Part shown: piece after piece, positions 16,350 to 23,883 of the stretch
Layout of the letters: each line of letters starts with the position of its first letter
Numbering within the stretch: position 1 is the first letter of the stretch
NCBI RefSeq assembly: GCF_022814865.1
Contig: NZ_JAKVRD010000002.1
Coordinates: 124,001 to 188,000, forward strand
Origin: Shimia aestuarii
GTDB lineage: Bacteria > Pseudomonadota > Alphaproteobacteria > Rhodobacterales > Rhodobacteraceae
Length of the DNA stretch: 64,000 nt
Reading direction: 5' to 3'
Notes under the pieces: model-generated
The model's database searches: none
The model's input: only the letters and a program-made list of their open reading frames with translations
Told to the model about the DNA's origin: nothing
Made by a program: the position numbers and the translations under genes

Positions 16350-17896
16350 TCAAGTTCTTCCCCAACGGCAAAGGCGCGGGCGCGGGGCCGGTCGGCTACC
16401 TCGTGGCCGAGCGCGTGCTGGCCTATGACGGCAACCGCGACCTGATCCGCGATACCGACGGCCAGCCCCTGACTGTCAGCCGCGATCCGCTACCCGAGGT
16501 CCTGCGCGGCAACCCCAAGCGTACCGAGGCCCTGATCGATGCCAGCCGCCACCAGTGGACCTACCGCGCGGGCGTGATCAGCTTTGCCGACAGCGACGAT
16601 CCGACCGGAGATCAGCAAGCCGAGGTCATGGACGGGTTCGAGCGTCTGGCCTTCGCGGGGCTGGACCCTGAGCAATATGAGGTGCTCTGGGTCCGCCATC
16701 GACACGAAGGCCGGGTCGAGCTGCATTTCTGCACGCCGCGCCTGGAACTGACGACAGGCAAGAGCCTCAACATTGCGCCACCGGGCTATCAGCACGCCTA
16801 TGACAGCCTGCGCGACGTGATGAACCAGCGCCACGGCTGGGCCGATCCGATGGATGTGGAGCGCGCTCAAGAGGTGCGTGACACCGTCGAGGCCCCAACC
16901 CGCGCCCAAGGCCGTGACGAGCTGCACGCCTGGATACAGGACCAGATCGATATGGGACTGATCACTGACCGCGCATCCATGATCGAAGCCCTCACCGATG
17001 CGGGCTACGACCTCCCGCGAGCTGGCAAAGCCTACATCACCGCCCGCGATCCCGACACCGGCGAACGCTGGCGGCTGAAAGGAGAGATTTTCCATGAAGA
17101 CTGGCAAGCCGACCCGGCTGAGCGAGAAACTGAACGCGGAACTCAACACGATCCGGGCCGAACACGTCGCCTCGATCTCCTCCCAGCTCAGGAGCTTCAG
17201 GATCGATTTGAAGAACATTGTGGGCGCCGCGCAGCATACCATCGCGAGCGATACGCGCCGCTTTCAGACCGAGGCGGCGAACATGTTCGAGACGCGGCTG
17301 AGGTCGATCCGCCTCTGGCTGACGATCTCGCCCTGGCTGATCGCGGCGATGGTGCTGACGGGGATCGCCTTGATGATGGCCGCGAGCTTCTTCTGGACGG
17401 TGCATCTGACGCGCTCGGAGTTGACAGAGCTTGGCCTGATACGGATCGAGCGACCCGAGGGGACATGGCTGATCCTGGACCCATCGAAGACCCGGCTACG
17501 CACCTGCACGATGGGCGAGCGGCACGTGACCTGCATTCGGATCGAGGAGGACTAGATGACCCGACTGACAGCCTTGGAACGCGACTTGCTCGCCTGCGTC
17601 GAGCGGTTGGTGACGGCCTCAGAGGCCTCCGCGAAGGACTTGACCGCCTTGGAGACACGCTCGACCGGCAGGATCGAGAAGGAGATGGCTGGCTTGAAAG
17701 CCTGCGTGACCTTGCTCATTCGTTCACAGGCCGCATCCATGAAGGCCTTAAGCGGATTGCTGAACGACGAGGCGAGCTACAAGACGCTGGACGAGAACTT
17801 GCAGCAGAGCTTGACCTTAGCGAAGGCCGCCGCCGAGAGATTGAGGGACAGCTAGACAGCCAGGAAGCGCATACGGAGCGGGGGTTGAGTCACTAA
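16343..17896 (+). CDS. mobA: ColE1/MbeA-like (MOB-HEN type) relaxase
   Basis: A 517-residue relaxase starting at GTG 16343. It nicks oriT and pilots the strand in conjugal mobilization. Tyr19 in VGYLVAE sits where ColE1 MbeA has its nicking Tyr19. The segment WVRHRHEGRVELHFCTPRLE gives His119, Glu126 and His128 with the same 7-and-2 spacing as the HEN triad of MbeA, the last Asn being His here. From residue about 250 the chain is low-complexity and rich in Asp, Arg and Leu, because the same DNA encodes two other proteins in another frame (17094-17855). Confidence 0.87.
   Translation: MLIKFFPNGKGAGAGPVGYLVAERVLAYDGNRDLIRDTDGQPLTVSRDPLPEVLRGNPKRTEALIDASRHQWTYRAGVISFADSDDPTGDQQAEVMDGFERLAFAGLDPEQYEVLWVRHRHEGRVELHFCTPRLELTTGKSLNIAPPGYQHAYDSLRDVMNQRHGWADPMDVERAQEVRDTVEAPTRAQGRDELHAWIQDQIDMGLITDRASMIEALTDAGYDLPRAGKAYITARDPDTGERWRLKGEIFHEDWQADPAERETERGTQHDPGRTRRLDLLPAQELQDRFEEHCGRRAAYHRERYAPLSDRGGEHVRDAAEVDPPLADDLALADRGDGADGDRLDDGRELLLDGASDALGVDRAWPDTDRATRGDMADPGPIEDPATHLHDGRAARDLHSDRGGLDDPTDSLGTRLARLRRAVGDGLRGLREGLDRLGDTLDRQDREGDGWLESLRDLAHSFTGRIHEGLKRIAERRGELQDAGRELAAELDLSEGRRREIEGQLDSQEAHTERGLSH
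17094..17555 (+). CDS. MbeB/MobB-like membrane mobilization protein nested in the relaxase gene
   Basis: A 153-residue protein read in a different frame within the relaxase gene, as mbeB is inside mbeA in ColE1. Residues 1-72 are a basic amphipathic helix region (RAEHVASISSQLRSFRIDLK), residues about 80-101 one clear transmembrane segment (SPWLIAAMVLTGIALMMAAS), and the last 50 a soluble beta-like tail with two Cys. It has a GGAGAG ribosome site. MobB proteins anchor the relaxosome to the membrane. The regular composition here, against the low-complexity relaxase frame, supports that it is real. Confidence 0.78.
   Translation: MKTGKPTRLSEKLNAELNTIRAEHVASISSQLRSFRIDLKNIVGAAQHTIASDTRRFQTEAANMFETRLRSIRLWLTISPWLIAAMVLTGIALMMAASFFWTVHLTRSELTELGLIRIERPEGTWLILDPSKTRLRTCTMGERHVTCIRIEED
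17556..17855 (+). CDS. MbeD/MobD-like coiled-coil entry-exclusion/mobilization protein
   Basis: A 99-residue all-helical protein that starts at the base after the stop of the MbeB-like gene and also lies inside the relaxase gene. The opening MTRLTALERDLLACVERL matches the MbeD pattern (short Leu-rich start, then a heptad coiled coil across most of the chain). MbeD in ColE1 affects entry exclusion and mobilization. Size, order and nesting agree with that family; sequence likeness is modest. Confidence 0.68.
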   Translation: MTRLTALERDLLACVERLVTASEASAKDLTALETRSTGRIEKEMAGLKACVTLLIRSQAASMKALSGLLNDEASYKTLDENLQQSLTLAKAAAERLRDS

Positions 17897-17998
17897 GAGA
17901 AGCCAAGCACAATTATATGAAAAGCACGGACCTCAGGCGTTGATCAATTCTGCTGTTGTGGCAATTGGATAGACGCAACGTGTTCAAGGAGCAATTTT

Positions 17999-18049
17999 GT
18001 GATTTGGAAAGCCGATCTTTACTACGCGGCTCGCGGAGAGCAGAGTTAG
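17999..18049 (+). CDS. Possible 16-codon leader ORF before the HAM1 gene
   Basis: GTG at 17999 follows AAGGAG by seven bases and opens a 16-residue frame (MIWKADLYYAARGEQS) ending in TAG 42 bp before the HAM1 start. The ribosome site is as good as any in the element. It could be a leader peptide, the relic of a longer gene, or chance. The rest of 17897-18090 shows no gene. Confidence 0.22.
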   Translation: MIWKADLYYAARGEQS

Positions 18050-18090
18050 TCTAGCGACATGGTTTGCCAATTGAACAAAAGGATAACGAC

Positions 18091-18654
18091 GTGGGAGAGT
18101 TGGTATTTGCCTCGAGCAACCAGCACAAGTTTGATGAGGCGCGGGAAATTCTGACATCACTTGGGGTAGGATTGCGATTTCGGCGCTGCAGTATCGACGA
18201 GCTCCAGACGACAGATGTGGCGCGGCTGATACACAAAAAATGCTTGGATGCGTATGGCCAAATCGCGAGACCACTGATTGTTGAACACACTACACTCCAC
18301 AGTACTAACTACGGAGGGTTCCCCGCAGGACTCACTAGCGTCTTTTTAAAGACCGTGGGGCTTGCGGGAGCCACCGACATGTTGGGCCGACCGGGGAAAA
18401 ACCAGGCTACAGCGACAACAACCGTGGCTTATACAGATGGGAAGAAAATAACAACTTTTGAAGGTTCGATGAATGGGGAAATCCTCGACGCTCCGACAGT
18501 AACCGACACAGACTGGAAGAAATTCGGGTGGAACGCGATCTTCAAACCGGATGGTTTCAGTAAATCCCTAGCTGAGATTGGGCCAGCTCATAAGAACTCG
18601 TTTTCAATGCGCAGGATCGCACTTGAAAAACTTGTTGCAGGAGGAATTCTCTAG
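18091..18654 (+). CDS. HAM1/ITPase-fold protein with altered active site (KomB-like candidate sensor)
   Basis: A 187-residue protein of the HAM1/RdgB/ITPA family, which normally hydrolyses dITP and XTP. The fold is clear: ELVFASSNQHKF at the N-terminus, GGFPAGLTSVFLK, FGWNAIFKPDG and a final KNSFSMRRIALEKL. Three expected catalytic or base-contact residues differ: the (D/E)D(S/T)xL stretch is EHTTL (His66), FGWD is FGWN (Asn148) and SHR is SMR (Met173). It may therefore bind rather than hydrolyse. GTG 18091 is chosen because AAAGGA lies upstream and homology begins there. The SIR2 gene starts two bases after its stop, as in HAM1-SIR2 pairs of Kongming-type defence. Confidence 0.85.
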   Translation: MGELVFASSNQHKFDEAREILTSLGVGLRFRRCSIDELQTTDVARLIHKKCLDAYGQIARPLIVEHTTLHSTNYGGFPAGLTSVFLKTVGLAGATDMLGRPGKNQATATTTVAYTDGKKITTFEGSMNGEILDAPTVTDTDWKKFGWNAIFKPDGFSKSLAEIGPAHKNSFSMRRIALEKLVAGGIL

Positions 18655-18656
18655 CT

Positions 18657-19454
18657 ATGACCGTGAACGGCGAAGTTAAGGTGGCAATTGCTCAAAAAAA
18701 GCTAGTCCTATTCGCCGGGGCTGGCGTTTCTATGAACCTTGGGCTGCCTTCGTGGAGCGGGCTAATTGACAAAATGGCGGGTGATGTCGGGTTTGACCCT
18801 GCATTGTTTCAAGCAATGGGTGAATTTGATGCTCTCGCTGAGTTCTATGAGATCGAGAAGGGAGGTCGCTTAGAAATAGTGGACTGGATGAGAAGAGAAT
18901 GGCAGAGTTCTACGATTTCAACCCTGACATCTGAAATTCATGACCTCATCGTCAGATGTAATTTTCCAGTAATTTACACAACGAATTATGACCACTGGTT
19001 GGAACAAAGCTATATTCAACGCGGCAGCTCATGTTCCACAATAATAGATGTGCGTGATCTGCCGAAGCTTACAGAACCGGACCCATGCGTAGTCAAATTT
19101 CATGGAGATTTAGGCGCGCCCGAGACTATGGTCCTTACCGAGTCAGACTATGCAAAACGTATGTCCTTGGAATCGGCTTTGGATATACAACTCCGGTCAG
19201 ATACCTTGCAGCGGGGCATCCTGTTCTTGGGCTATTCTCTTAGGGACAAGAACCTGAGGTATATTCTCCACAAATTGAAGCAACTCAGGGATGGGTTCGC
19301 AGCGCCATCGGCATATCCACCTTCATACTTGTTCACGAACAGAGTGAACCACGTCGAGGAAAAACTACTGAGCCAGTGGGGTGTAAAGGTAATCGTACCA
19401 GACGAACTTGAGCCATCGACTGCATTGCAAGAGTTCTTGCGGTCAGTTGTTTAA
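18657..19454 (+). CDS. SIR2-domain protein (candidate NAD+-consuming effector, KomC-like)
   Basis: A 265-residue stand-alone SIR2-like domain. The NAD-binding GAGVS (residues 21-25), TTNYD (108-112), the catalytic His in KFHGD (149) and GYSLRD (192-197) are all intact. Such domains serve as NAD+ hydrolases in many antiphage systems (Thoeris, DSR, Kongming). It is coupled to the HAM1-like gene, two bases apart, so the two proteins probably form a complex. Its 3' end overlaps the convergent 119-aa gene by 12 bp. The effector role is inferred from family and context. Confidence 0.87.
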   Translation: MTVNGEVKVAIAQKKLVLFAGAGVSMNLGLPSWSGLIDKMAGDVGFDPALFQAMGEFDALAEFYEIEKGGRLEIVDWMRREWQSSTISTLTSEIHDLIVRCNFPVIYTTNYDHWLEQSYIQRGSSCSTIIDVRDLPKLTEPDPCVVKFHGDLGAPETMVLTESDYAKRMSLESALDIQLRSDTLQRGILFLGYSLRDKNLRYILHKLKQLRDGFAAPSAYPPSYLFTNRVNHVEEKLLSQWGVKVIVPDELEPSTALQEFLRSVV

Positions 19455-19802
19455 AATCTCAATGGCACGGTCCGCTTGACTGCTCATGCTAACAACTGCA
19501 CGCCGGTCGAAGTTAAGCTCGTCGATAGTTGCGGTGACATGCTCAAGGTATGCGCTTCGCATCGGCTTTGTTAGTACAGTTCCGATATCAGACATCCAGA
19601 TGGCCAAGCCCCAGAGCTTCACAAGATCAACTGTTGTCATGTTCGCGTCCAAGGGGAACTTTTCTTCTGCCAAAGACCTCAACCTTTGTGCCGTTGCCTT
19701 ATCGTCTTTGCGCTCTTCGGCAAAGGCATCAAGAAGATCAATTTGAGCCTGTTCTGACTTGGACTTGATAGTCAGAAACTCCAATGGTGAGAGCCTACTC
19801 AT
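19443..19802 (-). CDS. Unknown 119-residue helical protein coupled to the dNMP kinase
   Basis: No family recognised. The chain looks mainly alpha-helical, with a charged N-terminal helix region (KSEQAQIDLLDAFAEERKDD) and no signal or membrane segment. Its ATG overlaps the stop of the kinase gene by four bases (ATGA), so the two are made together. Its 3' end overlaps the convergent SIR2 gene by 12 bp. Placed between effector and kinase, it may be a regulator or accessory subunit of this nucleotide module. Confidence 0.72.
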   Translation of the reverse strand: MSRLSPLEFLTIKSKSEQAQIDLLDAFAEERKDDKATAQRLRSLAEEKFPLDANMTTVDLVKLWGLAIWMSDIGTVLTKPMRSAYLEHVTATIDELNFDRRAVVSMSSQADRAIEILNN

Positions 19803-20518
19803 GTTTCAAATGATTCCAGTGCGTTACGCCATGCTTCAGCATTGTTTTCAAACGATAGCATAGCGCCAGAACTCTTCTCTCGCAATGTCGCTTCGAGCTG
19901 TGGCATTGTGATAAGCAGCTTGCTGCTTGAAACGGGCGCGGAACCGGGCTGGTCGTTCCAAATGGTCGGCACAACGGTCTTTGTTCTCGACAATCGGGAT
20001 AGCCAACTAGCGAGCTTTTCAGATGGGTGGTCATCCACCGTGGTGGCGTACGGATCGCCTCTTTGCTGCAGTCGCTGTGCGCGCGTCGTCAGGTCACACT
20101 GCACAAGGAAGATACAAAAACGTTGTTTCAAAAGAAATTGTAACTCGTTTGGAAATCGCAAGTCGTCTAGAATCAAAGGAGTCTTCGAAGAGCTTTGGGC
20201 GATGCGACGATCCAAGGCATCTACCCATATGTTCGGGTACCCGTGAGGGTGAAGCCAAACCTTGGCAAGTTTCGCTTCCAGAGCAGGGTCAACGCTTTCG
20301 CCGTTCCTACCCCAGTGAGTTCCAACATCCGTGAGCATTTGCCTATCTTCAGGGCGCTTCTTGTCTATAGTGCGCCCCATTGCTTGTTCAGCAACTTTGT
20401 AGACCTCGCGACCAAACGAAATCACTTCGGCTTCGAGCACACGCGCCAACCGCTCGGCAACAAATGATTTTCCCGTTCCCAGTTGGCCGATCAGACCGAT
20501 TCTTACGGTTGTATCCAA
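19799..20518 (-). CDS. Deoxynucleoside monophosphate kinase-like P-loop protein (phage type)
   Basis: A 239-residue P-loop kinase. Walker A is GQLGTGKS (11-18). The pattern LTDVGTHWGR, NIWVDAL, LDDLRFPNE and then a R..R lid is that of phage-type dNMP kinases (T4 gp1/T5 Dnk-like), which phosphorylate several dNMPs. The last 50 residues are an extension of unclear role. It is divergent from the deoxyribosyltransferase gene, with 54 bp between starts, and coupled to the unknown 119-aa gene. Since phage dNMP kinases are the trigger that makes dITP in Kongming immunity, its presence inside a HAM1-SIR2 locus is striking. Confidence 0.8.
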   Translation of the reverse strand: MDTTVRIGLIGQLGTGKSFVAERLARVLEAEVISFGREVYKVAEQAMGRTIDKKRPEDRQMLTDVGTHWGRNGESVDPALEAKLAKVWLHPHGYPNIWVDALDRRIAQSSSKTPLILDDLRFPNELQFLLKQRFCIFLVQCDLTTRAQRLQQRGDPYATTVDDHPSEKLASWLSRLSRTKTVVPTIWNDQPGSAPVSSSKLLITMPQLEATLREKSSGAMLSFENNAEAWRNALESFET

Positions 20519-20572
20519 GTGTGAAGTGTCCTTAAGTGCGTTCGACGGTGCTACAGGTTTTTCTATGAGGGT

Positions 20573-21064
20573 ATGGTGAAAGTGTACATAGCAGGACCGA
20601 TGTTTATCGAGTCCCAGATTGACTACAATTTGATGCTGGCGAACCGCATCCGGGAATTGGGGATTGAGGTGTATTGTCCGAACGAGAATGCCGAGATCAA
20701 CGACAAATCAAGGCGGGACATCACAGGCGAGAAGATCTACAAGCACGACATTGATGAGCTACGCGCTAGCAACGTGCTCTTATGTCAAGTTGCAGACTGC
20801 CCCGGAACAAATTGGGAGGCAGGGTATTTTGACTGCCTCTCTAAGGAGGTAAACTCCGATATGTATGTTGGGGTAATTGGTCTCAGCTCCGATATACGCC
20901 TGAAAACCCCCCCGGACCCCCAGAAACCAGGATTTGACAATCAAACCATGTATCTCAATCAATTTATGGTTGGCGGGCTAAAATGCTCGCTCGGCCTGTT
21001 TTACGATAAGGAAGACCTTTTCAAAAAACTGGTTGCATTACGGACAAAGTTCGATGGCGAGTAA
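20573..21064 (+). CDS. Nucleoside 2-deoxyribosyltransferase-family protein
   Basis: A 163-residue protein of the Nuc_deoxyrib_tr family, which swaps bases between 2'-deoxynucleosides or hydrolyses deoxynucleotide N-glycosidic bonds. Motifs present: KVYIAGPMF at the start, HDIDELRASNVLL with the active-site Asp pair, and PGTNWEAGYF whose Glu82 is the expected nucleophile. The fold is related to TIR and to DNPH1-type hydrolases. It overlaps the following kinase gene by 11 bp. In this locus it could create or remove a non-canonical deoxynucleoside; base preference cannot be predicted. Confidence 0.84.
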   Translation: MVKVYIAGPMFIESQIDYNLMLANRIRELGIEVYCPNENAEINDKSRRDITGEKIYKHDIDELRASNVLLCQVADCPGTNWEAGYFDCLSKEVNSDMYVGVIGLSSDIRLKTPPDPQKPGFDNQTMYLNQFMVGGLKCSLGLFYDKEDLFKKLVALRTKFDGE

Positions 21065-21638
21065 CGTAGCAATCTGTGGCGGAATTGCAGTTGGGAAAAC
21101 TACGCTTGGAAAGGCACTTGTAAGCCTACGCCAAGATTGGGATTTTCTGGAAGAAAGACCGCAAGAAGTCGCGTTTATCAAAGACTTCTACGCTGAGAAA
21201 CGCAGATGGGCGTTTCATAGTCGCATCGGTATGCTTGAGTATTTTTTTCGACGTACCGCGTACCTAGATGCTTCTAGTAAATTCGTGATCCAAGATAGGA
21301 CACTACACGAATTGGTTATCTTCGCCGAGGTGCAAGCAGAAATCGGGACCATGTCTTCGAGCGAATTTGATCTTTATCACCGGGTTTTCGTCATGCTGAG
21401 CGAAAGGCACCCGCAGCCCGATGTAATTATTCGGTGTAAGTGCCCGTCAAACGTCGCGTTGAAGCGAGTGAGGGAACGTGCGCGGGATTTCGAGGCGAGC
21501 ATGACTGAGGAATACATTAAGTTAATTGAGGACCGTTACGACCAATGGCAAGATCGCCAATCGGCGACTACGAGAATTGTAGAGGTACACACAGATCAAG
21601 AGATTGACTACTCAAGAATCTCTGAGCAGTTGGAATAG
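21054..21638 (+). CDS. Deoxynucleoside kinase (dNK/dGK-dAK family)
   Basis: A 194-residue kinase starting at ATG 21054, inside the end of the previous gene. The P-loop is GGIAVGKTT (9-17). The substrate-binding DR(S/T) motif is DRTLHELVIF (81-90), and the arginine-rich lid is RVRERARDFE, followed by the conserved acidic helix. Members phosphorylate deoxynucleosides to dNMPs. Together with the deoxyribosyltransferase and the dNMP kinase it gives a full route from deoxynucleoside to dNDP/dNTP. Confidence 0.85.
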   Translation: MASNVAICGGIAVGKTTLGKALVSLRQDWDFLEERPQEVAFIKDFYAEKRRWAFHSRIGMLEYFFRRTAYLDASSKFVIQDRTLHELVIFAEVQAEIGTMSSSEFDLYHRVFVMLSERHPQPDVIIRCKCPSNVALKRVRERARDFEASMTEEYIKLIEDRYDQWQDRQSATTRIVEVHTDQEIDYSRISEQLE

Positions 21639-21659
21639 ACTAGAGGTGGATTTTGGGAT

Positions 21660-21764
21660 TTAGGGCCCAACTAACGGCTTAATGTCCGACACATCTATCT
21701 TTTTGGCCACCCGTGCCATGTCATAGTTCGTCTGTAAGTTCATCCAGTAGGCCGGTGTTGTGTT
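21660..21764 (-). pseudogene. higA: C-terminal part of a split HigA-type antitoxin gene
   Basis: Minus-strand reading gives the last 34 residues of a HigA-like protein (NTTPAYWMNLQTNYDMARVA..., stop at 21660-21662). Joined to the N-terminal part at 24705-24898 across the 8-bp target duplication, it restores one continuous reading frame of about 98 codons. The IS66-family insertion therefore broke the gene. Confidence 0.88.
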
Positions 21765-21853
21765 GTAAGCGATGCGTTGGCCCCACGGAATGAGCATGTT
21801 TCGGGTCGCTTGGGGCTTCTTTTGCGGTGATCTTCTCCAAAAATGTGGAGACT

Positions 21854-22321
21854 ATGTTGATGCCGTACTTTTCCGGAATGTCACAAGAGGATGCCGACTC
21901 CTTTCGTCAAGGAGGCCCTGATGCCTATGGCAAATCACCCGAACGCATGAGAAGCGACGGGACCGCTCCTTGTCGGTGTTGTTTGAAGCTCATCGAAGCT
22001 GGTTCCGACATGCTGGTGTTAGCATATCGCCCTTTCGGGGAACTCCAGCCTTACGCTGAGACTGGACCGGTTTTTCTTTGCGCAAATGATTGCGAAGCCG
22101 TTGTTGCATCGCCTGATGTGCCTGAAGTCGTTGTTTCACCGGAGTATCTTCTGAAGGGCTATTCGTCAGATGAGCGCATTGTTTATGGAACGGGTCAGAT
22201 CACGCCCAAGGCAGACGTTGCCGCCTATGCAAATGCACTTCTTGAACGGGATGATATTGCATTCGTGGACCTGCGGTCTGCTAAGAACAACTGTTGGCAG
22301 GTCAGAATGACGCGGCGTTGA
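21854..22321 (+). CDS. DUF1203 protein, passenger gene of the IS66-family element
   Basis: A protein of about 155 residues with the DUF1203 signature: PCRCCLKLIEAG, LAYRPFGEL, AETGPVFLC, LKGYSSDERIVYGTG and a final VDLRSAKNNCW. The family has no established function. It lies between the left inverted repeat and tnpC and overlaps the end of tnpC by 20 bp on the opposite strand, so it moves with the IS. Start codon is uncertain (ATG 21854 or 21860, GTG 21827); GGAG lies just upstream of the ATGs. The N-terminus is shorter than in typical DUF1203 proteins. Confidence 0.8.
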   Translation: MLMPYFSGMSQEDADSFRQGGPDAYGKSPERMRSDGTAPCRCCLKLIEAGSDMLVLAYRPFGELQPYAETGPVFLCANDCEAVVASPDVPEVVVSPEYLLKGYSSDERIVYGTGQITPKADVAAYANALLERDDIAFVDLRSAKNNCWQVRMTRR

Positions 22322-23840
22322 TGCCGGTTGAACAGTTCCAGGGTAGCAACGCTTTGATGTCCATTTGTTTGTGCCCGCCAGCAATGGCGGTCAAGACGCC
22401 GGATAGATAGGCGTGAGGCTCAATCCCGTTGAGTTTGCATGTTTCGATCAGGGACGCGATGACGGCCCAGTTTTGCGCTCCTGCATCATGACCGGCGAAG
22501 AGCGCGTTTTTGCGGTTCAATGCGATGGGGCGGATCGTTCGCTCGACCGGGTTGTTGTCGAGTTCGATGCGGCCGTCCTGCAGGAACAGGACCAGCCCGT
22601 CCCAGTATTTGGCGATGTATTTCAGGGCTTCTCCGGTTGGCGATTTTGCTGAGACACGGGCGCGGTTTTGGGCGAGCCAAAGTTCGAAGGCGTCGATGAT
22701 GGGTTTTGAGCGCTCTTGCCGTGCGGCGAGCCGTTCGTCGGCGGACAGGCCGCGCAGATCTTTTTCGATGCGGTAGAGCGCTTGGATTTGAGCTAATCCT
22801 TCCTGCGCGATTGGGGCTGCGCCGGACTGGGTGACATCATGCAGTTTGCGGCGCGCATGGGCCCAGCAATAGACCAATGTCACGTCCTGGGCAGGCCGTT
22901 TCAGCAAGCGGTTATAGCCAGCATAGCCATCGACCTGCAGGATGCCGCTGAAGCCCTTCAAAATGATGTCTGCGTGCTGACCAGATCGCCCTGGCGCGTA
23001 GGTGAACGCCACGCCAGGTGGATCCTCACCGCCCCACGGGCGATCATCGCGGGCCAGCGACCAAAAGTATCCTGTTTTGGTCTTTTTCCGCCCCGGGGCC
23101 AGAACCGGTGCGGGCGTCTCGTCCATAAAGAGCTTGGTGGAACGCTTCAAATCCGCCATCAGGGCATCATAGACAGGGGTCAATTCGAACGCCGACTTGC
23201 CGACCCACGCAGCCAAGGTGGAGCGATCCAGATCAATCCCTTGGCGGCTGTAGATTTGCGCTTGTCGATAGAGCGGCAGGTGGTCCGCATATTTTGAGAC
23301 GAGCACGTGGGCGAGCGTTGCTTCGGTTGGCATGCCGCCCGTGATGATGTGGGCGGGTGCCGGGGCTTGAGTGATCCCGCTTTCACAGGATCGGCAGGCA
23401 TATTTTGGGCGACGCGTGACAATCACCCGGAACTGGGCCGGGATGATGTCCAGCCGTTCACTCACATCTTCTCCGATTACATGACGCTGTGCCCCACACC
23501 CGCAGGACAGATCGGGTTCGATGACCACCTCGACCCGTTCCAGATGCTGGGGCAGTGACCCACGATTGGTCTGGCGCGGCTTTGCTGGCCGCACGGATGC
23601 GGTGCGCGCGTCAGTGTCAATCTCGGCTTCCACTTGCGCGATGGCGGTCTCGATGTCTTCGAGTTCCAACTCATACTGGGCTGGATCAATCTTCTCGGAT
23701 TTGCTCCCGAAGAGGGCTTTCTTGAAGGAAGCGACCAGAGCCTCGAGCCGTGCATTCTGATCCTGTTGCGCGCGGATGATCGCCTTCAATTCGGCAATGT
23801 CATTTGGCAATTCATCGGGCACAATCATCTCCGAGGCCAT
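22302..23840 (-). CDS. tnpC: IS66 transposase TnpC (DDE)
   Basis: A 512-residue IS66 transposase. It has an N-terminal leucine-zipper-like region (ELKAIIRAQQDQNARLEALV), the zinc-ribbon CGCG...C..C segment around residues 120-160, and the catalytic triad in FMDETPAPV, LQVDGYAGY and LDNNPVERTIR. The start at MASEM (23840) is chosen; a 40-residue upstream extension is low-complexity. Intact, so the element may be active. Confidence 0.93.
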   Translation of the reverse strand: MASEMIVPDELPNDIAELKAIIRAQQDQNARLEALVASFKKALFGSKSEKIDPAQYELELEDIETAIAQVEAEIDTDARTASVRPAKPRQTNRGSLPQHLERVEVVIEPDLSCGCGAQRHVIGEDVSERLDIIPAQFRVIVTRRPKYACRSCESGITQAPAPAHIITGGMPTEATLAHVLVSKYADHLPLYRQAQIYSRQGIDLDRSTLAAWVGKSAFELTPVYDALMADLKRSTKLFMDETPAPVLAPGRKKTKTGYFWSLARDDRPWGGEDPPGVAFTYAPGRSGQHADIILKGFSGILQVDGYAGYNRLLKRPAQDVTLVYCWAHARRKLHDVTQSGAAPIAQEGLAQIQALYRIEKDLRGLSADERLAARQERSKPIIDAFELWLAQNRARVSAKSPTGEALKYIAKYWDGLVLFLQDGRIELDNNPVERTIRPIALNRKNALFAGHDAGAQNWAVIASLIETCKLNGIEPHAYLSGVLTAIAGGHKQMDIKALLPWNCSTGINAASF

Positions 23841-23883
23841 AACAAAACAAGGGCAGAATGACCCGCGCAAACGTGCCTGTGAG

